24,313 bases of DNA from a virus: positions 1 through 24,313 of the IMG/VR virus record IMGVR_UViG_3300033156_000573; one strand, 5' to 3'. Shown here one piece after another: positions 4,660 to 12,580 of this stretch. The notes below the pieces were generated by a model, which saw only the letters and a list, made by a program, of their open reading frames with translations, was not told the DNA's origin and did no database searches. Position numbers and translations under genes: made by a program. Positions within the stretch are counted from its first letter, which is position 1. Every line of letters begins with the position of its first letter.

Positions 4660-7491
4660 TCATTCCTCAAAAAGATGATCACCTCCTTTCCAAGAATCCC
4701 CAACCTCAATATCAACAGGGATTGCTAAGTCCGTATTGGCAACCGGTCTAGTATATAAAGACCGAATCAAATCAACCACTTCCTCCAAAATACTTTCATG
4801 AACTTCAACCATTATAGCATCATGAAGCTGTACTATCACCCTTGCATCCAAATCTTTCTCCTTAAAGGCCATCTGGAGCATCCAAAGAGTCTGATTCGTG
4901 TGATCTGCGACCGTACTATTATGAACGAGATATCCCTGACACACATAATAAGGATAGGAACCTTGTACAGTTAAATCGTACATTTCCACTTTTTGCCCGG
5001 TTGGTCTTACTTGAGTAACCTTAGAGAATCTAAATTTACTCTCCCCCACAAAAGGATGAGATCCGATAATTTTCCCCTTCTTTTTATCGGTCATCCTTAT
5101 TAACGGCGTTATCAAAAGCTCGCCCAATTGTAACTCATGTACAAACTTCTCACATACACTATCCCGTGTCAAAACACAAACGCGATGATCCTTACTTGCG
5201 CGTAAAGGGAGACCCTGATCGGTTATAACTTCGATCTTCTCTTTCCAAAGAGGTCCTTGTAACTTCGCAGTCGCAAAATTTTTGCCGTTGAAAACTTTAA
5301 CTCCGTCACATCTCTCAATGGGCATATAACCGTTTTCCGTTAAGACTAACGATCCCTTCTCAACGCACTGCGGTAAAAAGTTAAGAGCCTGTCTTTCCCA
5401 AACAGATAAAAACTCGCAATCTCGCGGAAAAATCCGCGTCCGTCCAAAGACATTCTGAAGAATGCGCTCTTTACGTGCGGTCGCAACAACCGAGTGTAGA
5501 AACGCAGGGATTTCGGGATACGCACTAAATAAGGAATCAATCACATTTTGCGCCTCTTCCAGAGGAAGTTTAAATTGTTCTGTCATACTTGCTGCGCCCC
5601 GACCATAACTTATGCCATAAACCGCAAACTTTGCGAGCTTCCGCTCAATATCCCCCTTTTTAACCTTCTTCTTAAAAATACGTTCCGCAGTCTGAATATG
5701 AAAATCCTTTCCTGAATTCAATTGATCCAACATATCTCGGCATCTAGCATACCATGCCAAGGCGTACAACTCGGCACTGTTTAAATCGGCCTCAATGAAC
5801 TTGTAACCCGCAGGCACGGTAAAAACAGATCTTACCGCAGACTTTGGAATTGTCTGAATAGGGGGATTTGTTGCACTAATCCTTCCAGTTACAGTCCCTG
5901 TAACTCTAAAATCGGGGTGAACTCTACCATCGGCCTCAACAAACCTCCAAATACCTCCCTTCCCCCCTGCTAAATAAGTTGAAAGAAGTTTTTGTCTCGA
6001 CCTTAGCTTTAACAAGGAGGTAATCGCTGCAATCTTAACAGGGTCAGACCCGGCCTTAGATTTTAATTTTTGAAGTGTCTCCTCATCCGAAGAGGCTGAG
6101 CCAGTCGGTGTCCTTTTAACAATAGGAAACTTCAAGTCCGTATATAAAGCTTTTGACAATTGCTTTGAGGACCTGTAATTGAATTCGTAGCCTGTAGCCT
6201 TAAAGAGAGTACGCTCGCAATCGCGAATCTCTGACACAACTTGTTTGGTTAAGGAGTCAACCTTTTCTTTATCAACCAAAACTCCAGTTAATTCAACATC
6301 AACAAATGCAAGCTGCGTCGGAAACTCAACTCCCCAATACAGGCGTTCAAAACCTTGAACCTTGATTTCCTCGATTTGCCTTAGGGCAATCATTCGCGTA
6401 ACAATGGCATCATGCGCCGCGTACTTAAACAGTATATCCCGAGGAATTTCCGCATAGGATTTTACACGTTGTTCCCTCTTAAACTTCTCTAGGGCCAAAT
6501 CGTACTTAGGGTAATCTAAGTACAGCGTAACTAATGTATTTAGATCGGCCGGTAGGTTTTCGTTCAGAATATGTTGCGCGACCATAGTATCAAAGTACAT
6601 GTTCGATACACAAAAACCGTTTCTTTTTAAGAAACTAAGATCGAACTTACAATTCTGTGCGACTTTACGACACTTGGAGCCGAGAATTCGCTTAATGTAA
6701 GGCGCAACAATCGGGTCGTCCATCGGAATTGTATAGCCGACCCAATCCTCGAAGGAAAGAGACAAACAAATTATAGACGCTCGAAACGGGTTGACATCGG
6801 TTGTCTCCAAGTCAAACGACATTACTGCATCTTCGGGAAGCGATTCAATGTGCTTTGTTAAATCCTCTAACGCCCCTAATGTATTTACCTGAAAAATCAG
6901 GGGTGAAGGCTCAGCGTAAGTCCCTTTAATAATCCTTTCAAGCTTTTCCATATCAGATTCAAACAGCCATTGTTGTTCCTGCTGGCGCATAATACTAGCC
7001 GGGTGAATCATTGGAAAAACAAATCCCCTGTCCGTACGCAGCAAGAAACCTCTTGCAGACATAACAGAGGTTATCTCTCCCCTCGTAACATACTCAAGGG
7101 CTTGCCCTCCAAACGTAACAATTAAATGAGGTGAAATCTGTCTTAACTCAGTATGCAAACGATCATAACAAAAAGTTTTCTTTACCTTTGGAACTGGTGT
7201 CAAAACTTCACATACACAAGCATTGGTTATGTACAAAAAGGAACCACGCGTTGCAAGAAAATTATGAAAGTGAGGGGGATCAATATCGAAAATGCGCACT
7301 AGGTATTTTGCGATCATCTCTCCCGATTTACCTACAAAGGGTCTTCCCTCAAAAAACTCGTTTGTACCGGGACTCTGACCTACAATACAAATCGACGCGT
7401 GAACATTTCCTTCAGGGGGAACAAATCGTAAAGTATTACGGTAAAGGGGACACGTTCGACAATACTCTAAAACATGTGTATGTAACACCAT
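4660..7491 (-). CDS. Uracil-DNA glycosylase / 3'-5' exonuclease / family A DNA polymerase fusion with mini-intein, 943 aa
   Basis: Replicative DNA polymerase in three parts. Residues 1-190 match UDG family 4: GQSPGTNEFFEGRPFVG (38-54), HPASIM (163-168), and Cys11, Cys14, Cys92 or Cys94, and Cys108 as probable 4Fe-4S ligands. Residues 223-375 are a DEDDy proofreading exonuclease: DLE (227-229), NCKFD (280-284), YAAHD (357-361). The rest is PolA: TGRISATNPPIQTIP, motif A EADLNSAEL (Asp569), motif B RKLAKFAVYGISYG (617-630) and motif C QLHDA (Asp891). There is no 5' nuclease domain. Tyr625 sits where E. coli Pol I has Phe762, as in T7 polymerase; Ala892 replaces Glu883. A 150-residue intein splits the palm after the Gln849-equivalent Gln708. 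After splicing the enzyme would be 793 residues. ATG 7491 follows an AGGAGGAGA site. Confidence 0.95.
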   Translation of the reverse strand: MVLHTHVLEYCRTCPLYRNTLRFVPPEGNVHASICIVGQSPGTNEFFEGRPFVGKSGEMIAKYLVRIFDIDPPHFHNFLATRGSFLYITNACVCEVLTPVPKVKKTFCYDRLHTELRQISPHLIVTFGGQALEYVTRGEITSVMSARGFLLRTDRGFVFPMIHPASIMRQQEQQWLFESDMEKLERIIKGTYAEPSPLIFQVNTLGALEDLTKHIESLPEDAVMSFDLETTDVNPFRASIICLSLSFEDWVGYTIPMDDPIVAPYIKRILGSKCRKVAQNCKFDLSFLKRNGFCVSNMYFDTMVAQHILNENLPADLNTLVTLYLDYPKYDLALEKFKREQRVKSYAEIPRDILFKYAAHDAIVTRMIALRQIEEIKVQGFERLYWGVEFPTQLAFVDVELTGVLVDKEKVDSLTKQVVSEIRDCERTLFKATGYEFNYRSSKQLSKALYTDLKFPIVKRTPTGSASSDEETLQKLKSKAGSDPVKIAAITSLLKLRSRQKLLSTYLAGGKGGIWRFVEADGRVHPDFRVTGTVTGRISATNPPIQTIPKSAVRSVFTVPAGYKFIEADLNSAELYALAWYARCRDMLDQLNSGKDFHIQTAERIFKKKVKKGDIERKLAKFAVYGISYGRGAASMTEQFKLPLEEAQNVIDSLFSAYPEIPAFLHSVVATARKERILQNVFGRTRIFPRDCEFLSVWERQALNFLPQCVEKGSLVLTENGYMPIERCDGVKVFNGKNFATAKLQGPLWKEKIEVITDQGLPLRASKDHRVCVLTRDSVCEKFVHELQLGELLITPLIRMTDKKKGKIIGSHPFVGESKFRFSKVTQVRPTGQKVEMYDLTVQGSYPYYVCQGYLVHNSTVADHTNQTLWMLQMAFKEKDLDARVIVQLHDAIMVEVHESILEEVVDLIRSLYTRPVANTDLAIPVDIEVGDSWKGGDHLFEE
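4918..5367 (-). other. Mini-intein in the DNA polymerase, 150 aa
   Basis: In-frame insertion at residues 709-858 of the polymerase precursor. It starts with Cys (CVEKGSLVLTENGYMPIE, block A). It carries LRASKDHRV as a block B-like motif, with Ser where Thr is usual and a conserved His. It ends with a block F region and the terminal His-Asn, followed by Ser as the +1 residue (GYLVHN then STVAD). The flanking residues join into a normal PolA sequence (LNFLPQ-STVAD, compare APMQGTAAD in E. coli). The length leaves no room for a LAGLIDADG or HNH endonuclease. The insertion lies beside an active-site Gln, so the unspliced protein should be inactive as a polymerase. Confidence 0.9.
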
Positions 7492-7500
7492 TCTCTCCTC

Positions 7501-7959
7501 CTATTTTCCTGTAGAACCCGTACCACCTCCCCGATTATACAAATTATCGGGAAGGGCGCTAACAGGAATTAACTCAACGCGTTCTATGGGAAGGATTAAC
7601 ATCTGGAGAACGCGTTCGCCAGGACATATAACTACGTCCTCGCCGGAAAGATTAGTCACAAATGGCTCAGCATTCCCTAAATACCCCGGGTCATAAACGG
7701 CAAGACACGTTAATCCCTTTCGACGCCATGAAGAGCGAGGGACGATTAAAGCGAAATACTTCTTCGGAAGCGCCATACGAAAACCACAATATACGCGTAC
7801 CGTATCATGTGGACGGATTAAGAATCCTCCGTGTGGCGTTTGTAAGGTCGGTGTAACGGAATGTACTACCAAATCAAAACCCGCCGAAAAACGTTCTCCT
7901 TTCCTAGGAACGTAAGACTCATCAAGAGCTTCAATTAAAATATCATCTGGAAAAAACAT
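7501..7959 (-). CDS. dut: dUTP diphosphatase (trimeric dUTPase), 152 aa
   Basis: Hydrolyses dUTP to dUMP and pyrophosphate, keeping uracil out of DNA and feeding dTMP synthesis. All five motifs are visible: AGFDL (26-30), PRSSWRRKGL (74-83), VYDPGYLGN with Asp90 (88-96), PGERVLQMLI (113-122), and the glycine-rich RGGGTGSTG arm (143-151). The length matches trimeric dUTPases. ATG 7959 is chosen because a GGGGAGGTGAG site lies just upstream, overlapping the folE2 stop; an earlier in-frame start would add 23 residues of overlapping sequence unlike the family. It lies directly upstream of the UDG-polymerase fusion, so two uracil-avoidance functions are made together. A dCTP deaminase/dUTPase is a remote alternative. 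Confidence 0.93.
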   Translation of the reverse strand: MFFPDDILIEALDESYVPRKGERFSAGFDLVVHSVTPTLQTPHGGFLIRPHDTVRVYCGFRMALPKKYFALIVPRSSWRRKGLTCLAVYDPGYLGNAEPFVTNLSGEDVVICPGERVLQMLILPIERVELIPVSALPDNLYNRGGGTGSTGK

Positions 7960-7963
7960 AATC

Positions 7964-8788
7964 TCACCTCCCCAAATAGTTAAATAGAGCAAAGTCAAAA
8001 TCCTCTGACCAAGCAAAGGCGACGGCATTATGAACGTGAATACTCTCGTAATGAGTTACTTTGACCAAATAGGGAAGACGCCATCTCTCAAGACCCGTAC
8101 CAATTAAACGAACCATATCTTCTACGAATACAGGATTCTTATAAGCTTGCTCGGTAACATACTTCTCATCAACTCTCTTCAAACACTCCCTTAACGGAGC
8201 ACTTGCCGCATTTTCAACTACTTCAACTAAATCTTCAAACAAAACTTCCTTACCCGGTACGGTTGCAACAGTTACACAAGCTAGAGATCTCTGATTATGA
8301 GCTCCAAAATCGGAGATCTCCTTACTACAAGGACATAAAGAGGTATAAGGAACCTCAATACTAACCAGGATATAATCGGGACGACCTTTCATTCTTATTC
8401 CGGTCACTTTAGTCTGGACGGGGAGCTTTTGCTTAATTCCACTTACCGGAGCGATCGTATCAAGCAAATACGTAAAAGTAACCTCAACCCGAGCATCCTC
8501 GCTCTCCAATCGCTTAACAACTTCATTCAAAGACACGGCCACATTCTCTGTCAAAAAGCGACGCGATTGGAAGCAATCGCTAACTACCTCATAAAACCGG
8601 GACATGTGAACTCCTTTTGTCTTTGAAGTCAAAGAGCAATAAACGTTAAAAGCTCCTACTGTTTGCATAAACTTGTCGGTCCGAGGGTAGTAAACAAATA
8701 TAGGATATATTACACCTTCAACACCTACCCAAGGTAAGTAAACCTGAGGAAATCCTTCACTTCGGGATTGAACATCAGGTACGTTCAT
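7964..8788 (-). CDS. folE2: GTP cyclohydrolase IB, 274 aa
   Basis: Converts GTP to 7,8-dihydroneopterin triphosphate, the first step of both folate and 7-deazaguanine (queuosine/preQ0) synthesis. It begins MNVPDVQSR as FolE2 proteins do, and has GVHMSRFYEV (59-68) and SLCPCSKEIS (150-159). Cys152 is the likely metal ligand, and GAHNQRS (162-168) follows. The length is typical. ATG 8788 overlaps the primase stop by 4 bases (ATGA) after an AAAGGAG site; an upstream in-frame start lies deep in the primase gene and is rejected. FolE2 is the metal-flexible isoenzyme often used when zinc is scarce, unlike the FolE of many deazaguanine phages. With QueE and the DpdA-like enzyme it most likely feeds DNA modification, though added thymidylate/folate supply is possible. 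Confidence 0.95.
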   Translation of the reverse strand: MNVPDVQSRSEGFPQVYLPWVGVEGVIYPIFVYYPRTDKFMQTVGAFNVYCSLTSKTKGVHMSRFYEVVSDCFQSRRFLTENVAVSLNEVVKRLESEDARVEVTFTYLLDTIAPVSGIKQKLPVQTKVTGIRMKGRPDYILVSIEVPYTSLCPCSKEISDFGAHNQRSLACVTVATVPGKEVLFEDLVEVVENAASAPLRECLKRVDEKYVTEQAYKNPVFVEDMVRLIGTGLERWRLPYLVKVTHYESIHVHNAVAFAWSEDFDFALFNYLGR

Positions 8789-9603
8789 CTTACACTCCTT
8801 TCTACGAATTCTTTTAAACTCATAAACTCGCCTGAAGAAACGCGCAAACAAGGTGTTTCCCATAAATGTTTCGTATCTGAGGGAGATCTATCCAAACAAA
8901 ACCCAGCATACGAATCTACAAAGTACGTCTGGTAAAGTTTAACCGCTGTCTCTAATGACGCCTCCCATGAATCATCATCCCAAAAAACTAAAATCTTATT
9001 TACGCCCCTCGCTGCAAGCTGACTAACAACAGCTTGTGTAACAAAATGTCCATATACACAAACAGCAAATCCCTCTAAACGATAATAATCAAAGATACCC
9101 TCAACGATAATTACAGAATCACCTACTAACTCGTTCAACCCAAGCAAACAACTACTCTTTCGAAACCCACTTTTGGTCAGGTACTTGGGTGCTCCCGGTA
9201 AATCGGAGAACAACCGTATCTGAAAGTTACCCTTATCGATAGGAATCACAAGACCATAACCATGAGTAAAAAACACCAACTTAACTTTCTGAAACCGTTC
9301 AAGAGCATGTTTACGCTCAAGTAACTCATAGACCTCAGGGAATTGAACTCGAACTTCCTCTAAATCATATTCAATAAACCTTCGGGGGTCCCAAGTTAAG
9401 GAAGATCCGTTTCCAGATCCTAAAAACCCCCTATACGGAGAAAGGGAATTTCGATCAAGCTCACTCGTTCTCCCTCTAGCATCACAGCGAAAACACAAAA
9501 ACTTTCCTATCGCCCAATTTACGTACAGCTTCCCTTTTAAATCAGGTGTCTTACCTCTCAATTTACAAAAAGGGCAATAATAACGTTCCCACTCACCTCT
9601 CAT
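8785..9603 (-). CDS. DnaG-type primase, zinc ribbon plus TOPRIM, 272 aa
   Basis: Compact primase that would make RNA primers for lagging-strand synthesis. Residues 10-40 form a zinc ribbon (CPFC, then CFRC: Cys10, Cys13, Cys37, Cys40). Residues 164-175 contain the TOPRIM motif VIIVEGIFD with Glu168 and Asp172, and DDD (209-211) is the second metal site. It is shorter than bacterial DnaG (about 600 residues) and lacks a helicase-binding C-terminal domain, which is common for phage primases. I chose ATG 9603, giving an 11-base overlap with the helicase gene; a longer form from 9693 would overlap by 100 bases and add a basic tail. It directly follows the DnaB-like helicase gene, as expected for a primosome pair, and its stop overlaps the folE2 start. 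Confidence 0.87.
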   Translation of the reverse strand: MRGEWERYYCPFCKLRGKTPDLKGKLYVNWAIGKFLCFRCDARGRTSELDRNSLSPYRGFLGSGNGSSLTWDPRRFIEYDLEEVRVQFPEVYELLERKHALERFQKVKLVFFTHGYGLVIPIDKGNFQIRLFSDLPGAPKYLTKSGFRKSSCLLGLNELVGDSVIIVEGIFDYYRLEGFAVCVYGHFVTQAVVSQLAARGVNKILVFWDDDSWEASLETAVKLYQTYFVDSYAGFCLDRSPSDTKHLWETPCLRVSSGEFMSLKEFVERSVR

Positions 9604-10972
9604 CTCTAGCCTCTGGATATAAATTACTCGTGGTTCTCTCAACCTTCGTAATCGGCGGGCTGTAAAAAGTAACTGTCGGATAATAAAGTTCAACCTGATA
9701 ACCGTAAAACGAGGAACACCTTCGCGAGTAATCTAACGAAATATCAAAGATCCGGCTCTTACGCACAGTAGCATCCTCAAATTGGGTTAAATCAGAAATG
9801 GTAACGACGTGATCACAATCATATATAATCGCGTAGCTATGCCCAATCTGAGAACCTTTGACTCGTTCTTTAAGACCCTTTTTCAAGCGATTGGCTTCCT
9901 GCATTTTCATGGCTTCTCGAGTAGTTCGAGCAATCGTCCAAAGAGCCACGTTTTTCTCTTTAGCGAAATCGTGTAACCACTCAAAGACGTCAGTCCCCAC
10001 AGAATATAATTTTGACCTATCGCGAATATTTTCAGACTTAATTAAGTTGGCATAGTCTATTAACACCAAATTAAAAGAATCTCCCATAGCATCACACAAC
10101 TGCTCGTACTTAGCTTCAATGGCGGAAAAAGTAGCTCTCTTAGACGGGATATCTACGAGCTTCAACGTCGCAGGCGGCTGAAGAAAAAATCTCAAATATT
10201 TTTCAATGAGCTCGACATTATTGGCGTAATTTTCCTCAGTTATTCGAACTGGAGATTGCCCGAACTGATTAACGAGGTTTAAGTCATACCTCATAGCCAC
10301 TTCAATCGCTGACATCTCCAAAGTAAAATGAACAACTTTGGCCTTCCCTACAACTAAAGCGTGGGCTCCGATCCAATTCAAAAGAAAAGACTTCCCAATC
10401 TTAGGTGGCGCAATCAGTAGAGCAACTTCTTTGGGAAGGACTGTTCTAAAGGAACCCAGTTCAAACGGAACTGGAACTCCCATCTGTTGACGAAGGTGCT
10501 GCCACTCTCTAATTCGCTCAGATGTTGTATCAACAAGATCGACAATCTCGGACGACTTCTCTAAGGTAGAGAGCTTCTTAAACAAACTAGGTAAACTCTC
10601 AACTTTACCACTAACAAGAAGCTGTGACGCCTTTTGAATGTATCTCTGAGCTCGTCTCTGTTTTAACCAGGTTAAAACCTTTTCCTCAACATACTTCCTA
10701 TCTCCCTCTTGCCAAGAACACTCAGCCCACTCAGTAAAAAACTCAGAGGCCAATTGAATTTCTTCAGGAGTCAGCTTTTGCTGAGAAACCTCTTTAAAAG
10801 CGTTCAAAACCACCTCAGGATGAGGCAAAGTTTTATAACGGCGAATGAGATCGCGAATTGCTCGAAATAGGAATTGATGTGTCGGTTGGATAAAATCTTG
10901 CTCTTCAACTAATTGAAGTAGTTCGACATCGAGAACAGTAACGAAATAAACAAGAACCCAAACCTCTTTCAT
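9593..10972 (-). CDS. DnaB-type replicative helicase, 459 aa
   Basis: Hexameric 5'-3' helicase that unwinds the fork. The N-terminal domain (about 1-140) is helical, like the DnaB N-terminal domain. The RecA-like core has Walker A APPKIGKS (188-195), VVHFTLEMSA with the conserved Glu (213-222), and Walker B LVLIDYANLI (302-311). A late basic stretch (KKGLKERVKGSQIG) resembles the DNA-binding and arginine-finger region of DnaB/gp41 helicases. The length matches the family. ATG 10972 overlaps the stop of the preceding small gene (ATGA). Flanking UvsW-like helicase and primase genes fit a replication operon. KaiC-type or RadA proteins share the fold, but the FTLEM motif and neighbours favour a replicative helicase. 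Confidence 0.9.
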   Translation of the reverse strand: MKEVWVLVYFVTVLDVELLQLVEEQDFIQPTHQFLFRAIRDLIRRYKTLPHPEVVLNAFKEVSQQKLTPEEIQLASEFFTEWAECSWQEGDRKYVEEKVLTWLKQRRAQRYIQKASQLLVSGKVESLPSLFKKLSTLEKSSEIVDLVDTTSERIREWQHLRQQMGVPVPFELGSFRTVLPKEVALLIAPPKIGKSFLLNWIGAHALVVGKAKVVHFTLEMSAIEVAMRYDLNLVNQFGQSPVRITEENYANNVELIEKYLRFFLQPPATLKLVDIPSKRATFSAIEAKYEQLCDAMGDSFNLVLIDYANLIKSENIRDRSKLYSVGTDVFEWLHDFAKEKNVALWTIARTTREAMKMQEANRLKKGLKERVKGSQIGHSYAIIYDCDHVVTISDLTQFEDATVRKSRIFDISLDYSRRCSSFYGYQVELYYPTVTFYSPPITKVERTTSNLYPEARDER

Positions 10973-11265
10973 AGTAAGCCTCTAACCATATCTACAAAAG
11001 CAGCTACGGTTGTCTTACGCGAAACATATTGTAGAATTAACCGCCAATCACCAAAGGAAACGTCACGAATCATCTCTTCAAAATAACGAGGGGCTAGGCG
11101 TCGAATATTAAACTCGTTCAGATAAAAGTTCAACCGAGAAAGCTGCTTCACAGATTTTGGATTGTCAAAAAATTCAATGCTTATCCGAGGGTATACCTTT
11201 TTTAGGACAAGCACAAATTCAGATGCCAGGTCTTGCAACTCAACTTGGGTCAAGTACGTGAACAT
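10969..11265 (-). CDS. Small hypothetical protein before the replicative helicase, 98 aa
   Basis: I do not recognise it. It is a helical, charged protein with alternating hydrophobic stretches (FVLVLKKVYPRISIEFF; WRLILQYV) and no Cys or membrane segment. The start at ATG 11265 overlaps the UvsW-like gene by 26 bases and has a TAGGAA site upstream. The stop overlaps the DnaB-like start by 4 bases, so it should be co-translated with the helicase. Small proteins in this position in other phages can be helicase loaders or accessory factors (T4 gp59 is one such loader), but no sequence match is visible and the role is inferred from position only. Confidence 0.65.
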   Translation of the reverse strand: MFTYLTQVELQDLASEFVLVLKKVYPRISIEFFDNPKSVKQLSRLNFYLNEFNIRRLAPRYFEEMIRDVSFGDWRLILQYVSRKTTVAAFVDMVRGLL

Positions 11266-12580
11266 TGCCGAATTTCCTATACATTGAAATTCGCGATTTA
11301 CCTTGGGAATTCAGAACAGGAGGATACTGGTCCCACACGTCAAAAAAAGCAAGCCTCTTATTCTCCTCAAATCGTAAGCCTCTACCGATTCTCTGTACAA
11401 TAGCAATTTGTGACCTAACACAAGCGGCATTAATTATCGAATAAATCGAATGATTATCAACACCTTCCTCAATAACGCGCGTAGAAATCAGTATCCCTTT
11501 TTTAAGCTTTCTAGCGGCTTCGCGCTCCTTCAATTTTGACTTGTAACTAATTGCTAAACTGTCGGGGAGTAACGCTTGTAACTTTTTAAGGTGATTCATC
11601 CTATGTACTAGTACAAGAACAACCTTCTTCGTTCTTTCAAGCTCTAACTCACACAACAATTTTATAAGAGCATTACGCTCCCCGTCTAACGCAACAAAAC
11701 TCTGATATATCCAATTACTGTCCTGAAGTCGCCACCCGGGAATCTTATACGTTTCATTCGTATACTTCACAACGTAAAAATCAACTGGACACAAAAGCTT
11801 TTCTTCTAACCCTACCGAAAAATCGGCGACGTCAATCCGCTTTCCAAAGAGATCCCGCAGTTTCGTATCTAAACGGTCACTTCTACCCGAAGGAGTGGCC
11901 GTAAAACCGTACCAACGTGACGCTTCAGTATGAATAAAAGTCCGGATATAACTCGGGGCCAAAACATGAACACATTCGTCAATCAAAACGACGTCAGCCT
12001 TAAAAGGAAGAGAACGAAGGCTTTGAAACGTCGCAACAACAATAGAGCTTTCAAATTCCTTCACTCCAGCAAATACACGTCCGATATCCAAATGAGGAAA
12101 CCATTCCTTTAACCTTTCAAAATTTTGCTTCGCCAATCCCTTATTATGAACTACCACAAGTACCTTATAATCTCGAAAAGCGTGAACAAGGGCTCCAATA
12201 AGAAATGTCTTACCAATAGACGTCGGGCCTACCACCAATGCGGACCTCTCGGATAAAACCTTTTCTACTGACTTTTTCTGAAACGGTTTCAACTCAAAGG
12301 GAAGATCGCAAAGAGACGCGGGTTCGATCTCAACAGTCTTATCCTCAACATGAGAGGCAATCGCTCTAGGAATGTACTCAAGGAACGGCGAAGGGAAATA
12401 TTTTTCTTCAAAGAGGTACTCTTTCTTATCCTCCGACCAGGAAACATGCCGCCCTTTATCAGGACTGTACTTAATCCTCATAGAAGTAACAGGAAATGCT
12501 AAGGCCTCCTTTAACGCTTCGAGCTCCAACTCGGAGTACTCAACTAAAGTTGCGAGCGGCCCCTTAACTCTGATCTTCAT
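11240..12580 (-). CDS. UvsW-like superfamily 2 helicase, 446 aa
   Basis: SF2 DNA helicase or annealing motor, similar in layout to T4 UvsW, which remodels forks and R-loops and supports recombination-dependent replication. Visible motifs are Walker A GPTSIGKT (118-125), motif Ia near VVHNKGLAKQ, motif II IDECVH (Asp-Glu-Cys-Val-His, around 200-205), motif III FTATP (226-230) and motif VI QRIGRGLR (396-403). The N-terminal 90 residues may be a small substrate-binding domain. I chose ATG 12580, with GGAGG six bases upstream; the TTG immediately before it is a poorer start. It overlaps the preceding Cys-rich gene by 17 bases. An XPB/RecG-like relative is an alternative reading of the same fold. 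Confidence 0.9.
   Translation of the reverse strand: MKIRVKGPLATLVEYSELELEALKEALAFPVTSMRIKYSPDKGRHVSWSEDKKEYLFEEKYFPSPFLEYIPRAIASHVEDKTVEIEPASLCDLPFELKPFQKKSVEKVLSERSALVVGPTSIGKTFLIGALVHAFRDYKVLVVVHNKGLAKQNFERLKEWFPHLDIGRVFAGVKEFESSIVVATFQSLRSLPFKADVVLIDECVHVLAPSYIRTFIHTEASRWYGFTATPSGRSDRLDTKLRDLFGKRIDVADFSVGLEEKLLCPVDFYVVKYTNETYKIPGWRLQDSNWIYQSFVALDGERNALIKLLCELELERTKKVVLVLVHRMNHLKKLQALLPDSLAISYKSKLKEREAARKLKKGILISTRVIEEGVDNHSIYSIINAACVRSQIAIVQRIGRGLRFEENKRLAFFDVWDQYPPVLNSQGKSRISMYRKFGNVHVLDPS

Noticed and set aside
7131-7514. Plus-strand open frame of 127 codons
   Set aside because: It is antisense to the UDG domain of the polymerase fusion; all supported genes are on the minus strand.
7960-8028. 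Longer N-terminus for the dUTPase
   Set aside because: It would overlap folE2 and adds sequence unlike the family; ATG 7959 has a strong ribosome binding site.
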